A stretch of DNA of 64,000 nt. It comes from Pseudomonas sp. DG56-2. GTDB lineage: Bacteria; Pseudomonadota; Gammaproteobacteria; Pseudomonadales; Pseudomonadaceae. How positions within the stretch are numbered: the first letter of the stretch is position 1; each line of letters begins with the position of its first letter. Positions 25,719 through 33,004 of the stretch are shown piece by piece. Below the pieces are notes generated by a model, which was not told the origin of the DNA, searched no databases, and worked only from the letters and a program-made list of their open reading frames with translations. The DNA is taken from positions 2,992,501 through 3,056,500 of the forward strand of contig NZ_CP032311.1 in the NCBI RefSeq assembly GCF_004803755.1, read 5' to 3'. Position numbers and translations under genes: made by a program.

Positions 25719-26876
25719 TCAACGGGTAAACACCTGGGCGGTGCCGGTCACCATGTCGCCACCGGGCAGCTTGATATTGTTGGTCAGTTCGAGTTTGTCC
25801 GGATCGTAGACGGCGATGTCACTGAAGGTCCCGGTCAGGTACAGCTTGCTGCCTGCCTTGTTGAAGCTGATGCAGTAATAGGAGTGCGCAAGCTTGGCCG
25901 CCTTGATCAGTTTCTGCTCCTTGATGTCGTATTTGGCCAGGCGGTTGAGCACGCTGAACATCTGGTTCGGGTCTTTGGGTGAGCGCATGCCAGTGAAGTA
26001 CACCTCGGTCAACGGTGCGAAGTCCGTCGTCTCGGTCTTGCCGGTGGCGAGGTCGACACTGACGTACCCATAGACATAGTCGGCGGTGGCCGGGTCTTGC
26101 TTGTCATCCTTGAATTTCGCTGCGGTGTAGAGCAGCGAGAAATCGCGGCGCGGGCTCTGGTGCGACCAGATGTACAGCAGGTCCGGCGGGCTGTAGTGCG
26201 GCCGCGTCCAACTACCGGTGGGCAAGGCCACGCTGTATTTGCCGGTGTTCACATCGAGTTTGTAGATATCGCGACCGGCCATGTATAGGGTGCCGTCGTC
26301 ACCTACCTGCATGATCGAGACCTGGCGCGGCACCGGGAAGGTGCGCAGCGGTTTGGCGTCGAGGCCCGCATCGGTGCTGTACACCTGCAGGCGTGGTTCC
26401 TGCACGGCATAATGGTCGTTGAGTATCAGCGTGGGGTTGGCGACGGTGTAGACCTCCTTGCCGTCCGGGCTGACCGCCAGTGACAGCATGGCCCTGGCCT
26501 GCTCGCCCGGCTTGTACGCCAGACGGGCGTGGAACACGGTCTTGCAGGTATCCATATCGATACCATAGATATCGCCATAGTGGTTGTTGAGCACGTAGGC
26601 CGTCTTCTTGTCCGGCGCCACCTGGGCGGCTCCCGGACCGAAGGCGTCGGGCATCTCGCAGGTCTTGTAGAGCTTGTCGGTGGCGACATCGATCAGGTGC
26701 AGGTTGTTGGGGTAGTTGGTTGCCAGCAAGTATTCCTGACCGGGCTTGAGCGCCGGGCCGCTGTTGGCGGCACTGGCGCTCGGCACGCCCATGGCAAGGC
26801 CAACGGTGGCGGCGGTGCAAACGGCAAACAAGCCCATGCTTGTAGCAGCCAGGCGGCCGATGAACTGAAGCTTCAT
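25719..26876 (-). CDS. qhpB: Quinohemoprotein amine dehydrogenase beta subunit
   Basis: 385 residues: a signal peptide of about 36 residues (ending near PSASA) and a seven-bladed beta-propeller made of repeated YVLN/YTVAN/YMAGRDIYKLD-like strands. In QHNDH the propeller packs against the dihaem alpha subunit and encloses the small quinone-bearing gamma subunit in the periplasm. The order alpha, maturase, gamma, beta on the minus strand is that of known qhp/pea operons. AAGGGA precedes ATG 26876. It is the last gene before the 25621 hairpin. Confidence 0.93.
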   Translation of the reverse strand: MKLQFIGRLAATSMGLFAVCTAATVGLAMGVPSASAANSGPALKPGQEYLLATNYPNNLHLIDVATDKLYKTCEMPDAFGPGAAQVAPDKKTAYVLNNHYGDIYGIDMDTCKTVFHARLAYKPGEQARAMLSLAVSPDGKEVYTVANPTLILNDHYAVQEPRLQVYSTDAGLDAKPLRTFPVPRQVSIMQVGDDGTLYMAGRDIYKLDVNTGKYSVALPTGSWTRPHYSPPDLLYIWSHQSPRRDFSLLYTAAKFKDDKQDPATADYVYGYVSVDLATGKTETTDFAPLTEVYFTGMRSPKDPNQMFSVLNRLAKYDIKEQKLIKAAKLAHSYYCISFNKAGSKLYLTGTFSDIAVYDPDKLELTNNIKLPGGDMVTGTAQVFTR

Positions 26877-26889
26877 AGTGTTATCCCTT

Positions 26890-26897
26890 TTATTCTT
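26890..26897 (-). promoter_or_regulatory. AANAANAA motif before the beta-subunit gene
   Basis: The minus strand reads AAGAATAA next to the AAGGGA ribosome site of the beta-subunit gene (start 26876). Confidence 0.35.
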
Positions 26898-26906
26898 GTC
26901 ATCAGG

Positions 26907-27230
26907 TCATTTGTCGTTCGGGAACACAGTGCTGAGGTTGCGCCAGCCTTCCTCGGAGCTCTGCCCATCCTTGTTCCAGTCCTGGTAGGTGCTCATCATG
27001 TCGGGCACCTGCGCTGGCCACCAGCACGGGTCGGAGCAGCCATACAGGTCGGCCTCCATCGGCTGGCACAACGACGCCACGCCACCGAACACATCGACTT
27101 CCCAGCCTGGGTCCGTGGTTGCGGTACAGCCGGCCACGCTGCTCATTGCCACGACTTCTTCGAGACGATCTTCGGCAGCGGCCTGTTCGAGGATCAGCGC
27201 TTTATTGTTGAGCGGCTTCAGATGTTTCAT
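26907..27230 (-). CDS. qhpC: Quinohemoprotein amine dehydrogenase gamma subunit (CTQ-bearing)
   Basis: 107-residue precursor of the catalytic subunit. With the 28-residue leader of the P. putida protein removed, every cross-linking residue matches: Cys65-Trp71 for cysteine tryptophylquinone (mature Cys37/Trp43), and thioethers Cys35-Glu44, Cys55-Asp61 and Cys69-Asp77 (mature 7-16, 27-33, 41-49). The leader is not Sec-like, in agreement with its removal by the QhpE protease and export by QhpF. The start is ATG 27230, one base after the stop codon of the radical-SAM gene, so the two are translationally coupled. Confidence 0.96.
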   Translation of the reverse strand: MKHLKPLNNKALILEQAAAEDRLEEVVAMSSVAGCTATTDPGWEVDVFGGVASLCQPMEADLYGCSDPCWWPAQVPDMMSTYQDWNKDGQSSEEGWRNLSTVFPNDK

Positions 27231-27231
27231 G

Positions 27232-28662
27232 TCAGTGGACCTTGCGCGGAGTGATGTAACTGCTGATGAACGCCGGGTTGCCGGCCATGATGCGGCTATA
27301 GACTTCGATGCCGAAGTCCACCCAGTCACGCATCAGCTCGCAGTAGTGATAGGTCGGGTGGGTCGGGTCGCCGTAACGGGCATAGCTCTCGTGGTAGCAG
27401 CCACCGGAACACAGGTTGCGGATATGGCAGGTGTCGCAGCCGGTGTTGGTGCGATCCAGGCGTTGCGAAAGGAAGTCGGTCAGTTCAGTCTGCTTCAATT
27501 CGCCATGAACGTTACCGAAGGTCGGCATGCTCGAACCGGTAAAGCGATGGCAGAGGTTGAGCTCCCCCTTGTGGTCCACTGCCAGCATTTTCAGCCCGGC
27601 GCCGCACGGCAAGGCCTTCTTGTGCCCTTCGTGGATGTCGGTGATCAGCTGATGCAGGTTGGAGAAACCGATATTGCGGTGTTCCAGCGCTGCTTCCAGG
27701 TAACGCCGACCGAGGGCCTTCATGTTGGCGAAGACCTCGACCAGTTCCTCGCCGGTCAGGTTGAAGTTGGACATGTCGCCCGAGGTGACGGGGGCAAAGC
27801 CGACTTCAGCGAAACCCAGTTCATTGAACAGGTGATTCCAGATGGTTTCGACATCGGTGATACCGCGGGTAAGGGTCACCCGCGCGCCGACCGGACGGCT
27901 GCGATAGCGTGACAGCAACAGGTCGACCTTGCGCCGGACCACATCGTAGGTGCCCTGCCCGCCGACGGTAATGCGGTTGCGGTCATGCACCGTCTTTGGC
28001 CCGTCGATACTGACCGATAGGCCAAAGCGGTGGGCATTGAGGTAGTCGATGATCTCTTCGGTGAGCAGCGTGGCGTTGGTGGTCATGATGAACTCCACCT
28101 GCTTGCCCTGCTCGGCGAAGCGACGCTCGCAGTAGTCGACCATGTGTTCGATCAGCGGACGGTTGGACAGCGGTTCGCCGCCGAAGAACACCACGCTGTA
28201 GCGCTCCTCGTCGGGCGACTCGCGCAGGAGCATTTCCACCGAGGCTTCGGCGGTATCGGCGCCCATCTTCTTGCCCGCCGAGGGCTTGTCCAGGTCTTCC
28301 TTGTAGCAGTAGGTGCAGCTGAGGTTGCAGCCGGTATTGACGTTCAGCACCACGGTATTGAGTGCGGTGCGCTCGACCCGGCTGATGCCGATTTCAGGTG
28401 TCAGTTCCGTCCCGTTGCTGACCACCTCCAGTGCGATCAACTCGCGCAGGGTTTCGTCGATTTCCTGCCCGGCGAAGCGCCCGGCCAGGCGTTGGACCAG
28501 GTCTTCAGAACTACAACCCTGCTGGCGCAGGGCATCAATAATGCCACCGGTAACGTCATCGGTAGCGAACAGCGAACTGCTCGGTATGTGGAACAGCATG
28601 CGGTCGTTGTCCACCCGCACTTCGTGCAGGTTGCGTTCGACCAGATTCAAGATAGCGCCCAT
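27232..28662 (-). CDS. qhpD: Radical SAM/SPASM maturase forming gamma-subunit thioether bonds
   Basis: 476 residues. The radical-SAM cluster motif CxxxCxxC is Cys112-Cys116-Cys119 (GCNLSCTYCY), followed by FFGGEPL and SVSIDGP. A C-terminal SPASM region (CGAG, LCHRF, CDTCHIRNLCSGGC) binds the auxiliary Fe-S clusters. QhpD makes the Cys-to-Asp/Glu thioether links inside the gamma subunit in the cytoplasm before export. ATG 28662 has a strong GGGAGG site. It lies between the alpha and gamma genes as in all known qhp operons; in P. putida U it corresponds to peaB. Confidence 0.95.
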   Translation of the reverse strand: MGAILNLVERNLHEVRVDNDRMLFHIPSSSLFATDDVTGGIIDALRQQGCSSEDLVQRLAGRFAGQEIDETLRELIALEVVSNGTELTPEIGISRVERTALNTVVLNVNTGCNLSCTYCYKEDLDKPSAGKKMGADTAEASVEMLLRESPDEERYSVVFFGGEPLSNRPLIEHMVDYCERRFAEQGKQVEFIMTTNATLLTEEIIDYLNAHRFGLSVSIDGPKTVHDRNRITVGGQGTYDVVRRKVDLLLSRYRSRPVGARVTLTRGITDVETIWNHLFNELGFAEVGFAPVTSGDMSNFNLTGEELVEVFANMKALGRRYLEAALEHRNIGFSNLHQLITDIHEGHKKALPCGAGLKMLAVDHKGELNLCHRFTGSSMPTFGNVHGELKQTELTDFLSQRLDRTNTGCDTCHIRNLCSGGCYHESYARYGDPTHPTYHYCELMRDWVDFGIEVYSRIMAGNPAFISSYITPRKVH

Positions 28663-28736
28663 GGCGACCTCCCGGAAAAGTGCTCAATCGTCGTTGCCAC
28701 ATCGGGCGGGACCTACCCGCCCCCAGCCAGGCACGG

Positions 28737-30302
28737 TTATGGCAACGGTGGATTGTTCCAACGCTGTACGGTCACGATCAGGTGGCCTTCGCCTTTCATG
28801 CCACCCTCCTCCAACTGCGCAATCACTTTCAGGTTGCCGGCGTTGTTGGTCATCATCTTGCGCTGCGGGTTCGGCCCGGCCAGCCCCGGTACGAACACAC
28901 CATCGTCCTGCATGGTGCCGGCGAACTTGACGTCCTCATCTTCCCGGGCCTGCTCGTTGAACGGCTCCACCGTCCATTTCGCCGGCAGGTAGCCGATCCG
29001 ATAGAGTGCGCCATCTGCGCCCGTGCCCCAGGCTTCCGCCTCGAAGCGGCCTTGCACCTTAGGCGTCGAACCACCGTTCTCACCTACCCGGGCAATGGAG
29101 TACGCAGGCACTACCTTGACCTCGGCGATGTCTTTGTACACCGCCAACTCCACGCCCTTGAGCGCGCCCACGGCGATGCTGCGTACACCCGACGCCGCAT
29201 CGGCAGCCGCCTTGACCTGCACGCGCAGTTTGCCAGGCGCAGTTTCGAGGACTTTAAGCACCTCGATGCCGGCGCCCAGATCCGGCGTGCCGGTCAGTCC
29301 GCTGCCCACCAAGGTCAGTTCAGCTTCGCTACCTGCCTTGATGAAAGCCGGCTGCACTGCCAGCAACTTGGCGCTATCGCTCTTGGCCGCGCTGAAGTCC
29401 AGGCCGCGCTCATCATGCTCGGTCTCGAACATGCGCCCCTTCATCTCGCCGTTGAGTGCTGCAAATACCTGGCGCATGCGCACATCGCCGATCTGCAGGT
29501 TGCCGCGCCATTCGTAGCCGTTGTAGAGAATGGCCGAACCGCTGCCATTGAACGGGGTGCCGTCGGCGTACTGGCCCTTGACCTCGACCTTGAAGTTATC
29601 GACGGTGTCCGGGGTGACCGTCATCACTCCACGTACATCGCCTTTGGCCAGCATATGACCACTGAAGCTCCATTGCCCCGGCAGCGCGTCAGCCTTGGGC
29701 TTGTTCTTCTGCCAGTCGCTCCAGGCCTGGCTTTCCAACGGGTAGTGCTTGGCAAGCAACGGTGCGACTTCCTTGTGCGCCAGGCCGAACCAGTCGCGAT
29801 CGCGCGACAGCGACTGATACTCAAGCGACGGCCAACGGCCCAGGTGAAAGTCCACCAGGCGTTCCCACTCCTGCAGTGGACGACGTTGCAGGGCGACCCG
29901 TGCCCCAGAGTGGCAGCGCGCGCACATCTGGTTGAGCGGTTCGTCGAACTTTTCCACGGTGTTCAGGCGCCGCTCCATGGCGTAGCGCACGCCATCGGTC
30001 TCACTGGGCGCCAGGCCTTGCTTGTCGGCGAGGAACTTGACCACCGTGCGGCGATCCTCGTCATCGATCTTCACGCCATACATGACCTGCATACGCGCAA
30101 CGCTCATCAACCAGCCTTCCGGCGTTTTGCGCTGGTGGCTGATGCGGGTCAGGGAATCGTTGCCTTCGGGGGTATGGCACGCCATGCACTTGGCATTGAG
30201 AATGGCTTGGCCATCTTTTGCCAGAGCAGGCTGCATGACTGCGCAGGCCATCATGGCCAGGGTGCCGGCACCTAGATAATGTCGGAGTCGGGTCGTCTTC
30301 AA
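28737..30302 (-). CDS. qhpA: Quinohemoprotein amine dehydrogenase alpha subunit (dihaem cytochrome c)
   Basis: 521 residues with a signal peptide (cleavage near QPALA, about residue 28) and two covalent haem motifs, CMACH at 39-43 and CARCH at 127-131, followed by Ig-like beta domains. It passes electrons from the quinone of the gamma subunit to soluble acceptors in the periplasm. The initiation codon is TTG at 30302, placed seven bases after a clear GGAGG; no ATG with a ribosome site fits the signal peptide. It is first of the alpha-maturase-gamma-beta set and downstream of a sigma-54-type promoter at 30379. Confidence 0.94.
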   Translation of the reverse strand: MKTTRLRHYLGAGTLAMMACAVMQPALAKDGQAILNAKCMACHTPEGNDSLTRISHQRKTPEGWLMSVARMQVMYGVKIDDEDRRTVVKFLADKQGLAPSETDGVRYAMERRLNTVEKFDEPLNQMCARCHSGARVALQRRPLQEWERLVDFHLGRWPSLEYQSLSRDRDWFGLAHKEVAPLLAKHYPLESQAWSDWQKNKPKADALPGQWSFSGHMLAKGDVRGVMTVTPDTVDNFKVEVKGQYADGTPFNGSGSAILYNGYEWRGNLQIGDVRMRQVFAALNGEMKGRMFETEHDERGLDFSAAKSDSAKLLAVQPAFIKAGSEAELTLVGSGLTGTPDLGAGIEVLKVLETAPGKLRVQVKAAADAASGVRSIAVGALKGVELAVYKDIAEVKVVPAYSIARVGENGGSTPKVQGRFEAEAWGTGADGALYRIGYLPAKWTVEPFNEQAREDEDVKFAGTMQDDGVFVPGLAGPNPQRKMMTNNAGNLKVIAQLEEGGMKGEGHLIVTVQRWNNPPLP

Positions 30303-30320
30303 GGTCAGGCCTCCACGGTA

Positions 30321-30328
30321 TTGTTGTT
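30321..30328 (-). promoter_or_regulatory. AANAANAA motif before the alpha-subunit gene
   Basis: The minus strand reads AACAACAA, 19-26 nt before the TTG start at 30302. Confidence 0.4.
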
Positions 30329-30378
30329 AAAATTTTCCGCACCCTTCGAGGGTTTTAGCACACAGCTACATCACACAA

Positions 30379-30394
30379 AGCATGTCGCATGCCA
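30379..30394 (-). promoter_or_regulatory. Candidate sigma-54 promoter for the QHNDH operon
   Basis: The minus strand reads TGGCATG-CGAC-ATGCT. GG and GC are separated by exactly 10 bases, as required for sigma-54, with one mismatch in the -24 box and one in the -12 box. It lies about 77 bp upstream of the alpha-subunit start. Confidence 0.55.
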
Positions 30395-30470
30395 GAACGC
30401 ATAAAGCCATGCAAAACAACTAGTTACCTACAACGCACAGGTACTGCAGGGTGAATCACCCGGTTACCGG

Positions 30471-30506
30471 TGTCTAATTTCGCGAACCCTGTCTAACTCT
30501 GAGACA
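30471..30506. promoter_or_regulatory. Candidate enhancer site for the sigma-54 activator
   Basis: Two TGTCTAA half-sites lie 19 bp apart (30471 and 30490). The second forms an inverted repeat TGTCT-N7-AGACA at 30490-30506. They are 80-125 bp upstream of the sigma-54-type promoter and overlap the 3' end of the CcmF-like gene. Confidence 0.4.
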
Positions 30507-32685
30507 CTTGCGTGGTGTTGCGTCGGGAAGGAGGGCCGTGGCCTGGCAGCGCCAGAACACCGAACACCATTGCCAGCAGGCCGATCCAGACCAACGACAC
30601 AAACGGATAACGACGCACCACCACGACCCCATAGCTGGCCTCTGCGTCATCTGTAGCCGTGCTACCGGCCTGCATCAATCGGGGCGAAGCCGGCACCCAG
30701 ACCTGCAGGTCTTCAGCCCAGCCGCGCACGATGAACGGATGCAATACATAGCCGGGGTCTCCAACGTGACGCGCATAGCGGTAGTCGAGAATCTCACACA
30801 GTTGGCGCACTGGCCCCTGATAGGCTGGCGGCAGTTCGCGTCCGTCCTGGAACAACGCGTGCCCGGCAATCACCTGCCCTTCGCTGCGCAGCTCGACCTG
30901 AGCCACCGCGCGGTAGCCTGAGAAATTCGACTCGCTGCTGATCGGCAGTACGCGTACCTGCATCTGCTCCGCGACCCGATGCCAGGCGTGCGCAGCGCTG
31001 GCAGGCGCGATATTGATCGGCATGTAGGTATTCAAGGCGGTAGCCAGCAGGCCGCCGACCAGCGCGATCACGGCGCCGCCGTGAATCAGTGCCAGCGGCC
31101 CGGTATGGCGCAGGGTACCGAACCTGCGACTGCGCCACAGCACGACCGCGCCCCAGGTGATGCACGCCGCCAGCAGGAACAGGGCCGACAGCAAGGCAGC
31201 GTCGAGCCAGGGCAGCACATCGACAATGCTTTGCGACAACACGCCCTCGCCGCGATAACGTGGCGTCAGCCAGCCGCCGCGCCAGGCTGTCAGCGCCACC
31301 CACAAGGCCATCGCCAGGGTGATAATGGTCGCCCCCTGCGCGCGCAGGCAGCGGCGCAGAAACACCCAACCACCGATCAAGCCCAACAGGGCGATCACCG
31401 GCGTCAGCCACTTGCCAAGCCCGTGACCATCCACATCCCAGTGGTCGAAAGCACGGCGCAAATCGGCCATTTCCGCGGCGCTGGCCCAGGTCATCAAGGT
31501 TTCGAAGAAGGGTTTCAACTCAGACGCTTTTTCCATCTGCAGCCACTGGCCGATATGGGCATTGAGCAGCGCAGCCGCGGCTAGCAATGCCGCCCCGGCG
31601 AACAGCCAGATCGACAGGTCGAGGCCCCAGTCCGAGGCCGAACGGCGGATCTTCTTCAGGCCTTCGCTGGATCGAGCGAAGGCTTTCCAGGCATACACCA
31701 GCAGCAGGCAAATCAGTACCGCAGCCAACGCCAGGTGGCTCAGCCATGAAGTGGTGCCGATGTAGCGATGAGAGCTGGCCAGCACTTCACTGCGTGTCAC
31801 CGACAAAGCAATGCATGCCAACGCGGCCGTCAGCACACTTAGAATCGGCAACAGGCGCCGGTTATGGTACGTCGGGCGCCAGCGTCTGGCGCCATGCAAC
31901 ACTGCGCCCAACATCGCCCAGACAATAAAGGCGGACGTCTGTACTGGGTCCCAGTGCCAGAGTTGGCCAAAGGTAAAGTCCTCCAGCGCCCAGACCATGC
32001 CCATGCCGATACCGGCAGTCAGTACCAACCAGGAGCGCCTGCTGTAGGTCGAGGCCACTCGCCCATAGCTGTCACTGGCGCCACTCAAGGCATCGAGTGC
32101 TACACCGGCAGGCGCGATGGCCCAGGCATAGGCCGCAAGAATCAACGGCGCGTGAAACGCCATCCAGATTGTTTGTAAATGGGCGTTCATGCCCTGACTT
32201 TGCTGAGCCGCAAGCCAGTCGGGCGGTGTCGCCGTAAATGGACCAAGCCAGGCCGCGGCCAGGGTGTACCAGGCAGCGACCAGCGCATTGCTGCGTCCGC
32301 TCCAGCCGGGTGCAGCAGCGCTGCGTATACCGATGGTCATGCACAAGGTCGCCAGCAACAGCACCGTGCCCTCGTCACCGCCCCAGAGGTTGGACATTTT
32401 CAAATAGGACGGTAACGCGGCGCTGCTGTAGAGCCAGATGTAGCGCAAATGGAAGTCATCGGCGAGCAGGTGCAGGACCAGACTCAAGCAGGCGCCATAC
32501 AAGGCCGCCAAGGCAAACCGCCAGCACGCAATACGCAGGCTGGTTCGTAAAGCACCCAGCACGATGAAGCCGGCAATCACCACCAGCAACCCGTTGCCGA
32601 CCTGGGGCAAAAACCACAACAGCGTGCAGCTCAGCACCAAACCGAATGCCCATTGCCCCCCTCCACCGCGTCGCAGATCACTCAC
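30493..32685 (-). CDS. CcmF/CcmC-like cytochrome c haem lyase (WWD family)
   Basis: 730-residue polytopic membrane protein with about 14 hydrophobic segments. Early WGGDEGTVLL and the tryptophan-rich WHWDPVQTSAF segment match the CcmF haem-handling (WWD) region; histidines in AFHAPLIL and IHGGAV fit haem ligands, and a large periplasmic domain precedes the last helix. CcmF ligates haem to apocytochrome CxxCH motifs. The start is GTG 32685, eight bases after AAGGAG; a GTG three codons earlier overlaps that site. It precedes the dihaem alpha-subunit gene by 190 bp on the same strand, which suggests it is dedicated to that cytochrome. Confidence 0.82.
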   Translation of the reverse strand: MSDLRRGGGGQWAFGLVLSCTLLWFLPQVGNGLLVVIAGFIVLGALRTSLRIACWRFALAALYGACLSLVLHLLADDFHLRYIWLYSSAALPSYLKMSNLWGGDEGTVLLLATLCMTIGIRSAAAPGWSGRSNALVAAWYTLAAAWLGPFTATPPDWLAAQQSQGMNAHLQTIWMAFHAPLILAAYAWAIAPAGVALDALSGASDSYGRVASTYSRRSWLVLTAGIGMGMVWALEDFTFGQLWHWDPVQTSAFIVWAMLGAVLHGARRWRPTYHNRRLLPILSVLTAALACIALSVTRSEVLASSHRYIGTTSWLSHLALAAVLICLLLVYAWKAFARSSEGLKKIRRSASDWGLDLSIWLFAGAALLAAAALLNAHIGQWLQMEKASELKPFFETLMTWASAAEMADLRRAFDHWDVDGHGLGKWLTPVIALLGLIGGWVFLRRCLRAQGATIITLAMALWVALTAWRGGWLTPRYRGEGVLSQSIVDVLPWLDAALLSALFLLAACITWGAVVLWRSRRFGTLRHTGPLALIHGGAVIALVGGLLATALNTYMPINIAPASAAHAWHRVAEQMQVRVLPISSESNFSGYRAVAQVELRSEGQVIAGHALFQDGRELPPAYQGPVRQLCEILDYRYARHVGDPGYVLHPFIVRGWAEDLQVWVPASPRLMQAGSTATDDAEASYGVVVVRRYPFVSLVWIGLLAMVFGVLALPGHGPPSRRNTTQVSQS

Positions 32686-32697
32686 GTAGGCCACTCC

Positions 32698-32705
32698 TTG
32701 TTATT
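32698..32705 (-). promoter_or_regulatory. AANAANAA motif before the CcmF-like gene
   Basis: The minus strand reads AATAACAA overlapping the AAGGAG ribosome site of the CcmF-like gene. Confidence 0.4.
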
Positions 32706-32718
32706 GTCTGCTCGACCA

Positions 32719-32734
32719 CACAAGTTACGTGCCA
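32719..32734 (-). promoter_or_regulatory. Candidate sigma-54 promoter for the CcmF-like gene
   Basis: The minus strand reads TGGCACG-TAAC-TTGTG: a perfect -24 box and a -12 box with GT in place of GC. A transcript from here would have a leader of about 23 nt that carries the AANAANAA motif and the ribosome site. Confidence 0.5.
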
Positions 32735-32811
32735 ATCTAGAAATTCATCGTATAACCAATCACTTAGCCAGCTTTCACGCCAGATGTGGAGTACCGGCGA
32801 ATGTTACGTTC

Positions 32812-32845
32812 TGCGACACCCGTACCAGCGTGCGACACTGTCTCA
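32812..32845. promoter_or_regulatory. Candidate enhancer site between divergent sigma-54 promoters
   Basis: TGCGACAC occurs at 32812-32819 and 32831-32838, 19 bp apart; the second runs into GACACTGTC, an inverted repeat. The site lies between the two sigma-54-type promoters at 32719 and 32953, about 90-150 bp from each. An AT-rich stretch at 32902-32940 could supply the bend. The rest of the 319-bp region shows no gene. Confidence 0.45.
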
Positions 32846-32952
32846 TCCGCCGCCTGATACATCTCAAACTGCTACAGGCGATTGCTCTCGAAAATCTTCC
32901 GCTGAAAAAAATAATTCTTATTTATTAATCAGTTATATCGGTCTTGCGGCGT

Positions 32953-32968
32953 TGGCACGGCGGTTGCG
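32953..32968 (+). promoter_or_regulatory. Sigma-54 promoter of the aldehyde dehydrogenase gene
   Basis: TGGCACG-GCGG-TTGCG is a consensus -24/-12 element. Transcription would begin near 32979, leaving a leader of about 26 nt and confirming ATG 33005 as the start of the downstream gene. Confidence 0.8.
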
Positions 32969-33004
32969 TTGGGCTTGGCAATACTCCCCAACGAGAGCCG
33001 ACAC

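Noticed and set aside
28680..30275. A 531-codon open frame on the plus strand, opposite the alpha-subunit gene
   Set aside because: It is the antisense of a gene with two haem motifs, a signal peptide and a ribosome site. Its protein is rich in His, Arg and Ala without any domain, typical of a high-GC shadow frame.
30417..30426. CAACTAGTTA, similar to the GAACTAGTTC element, upstream of the alpha-subunit gene
   Set aside because: The outer bases differ and the site lies in the sigma-54-controlled cluster; with an ACTAGT core a chance match is likely.
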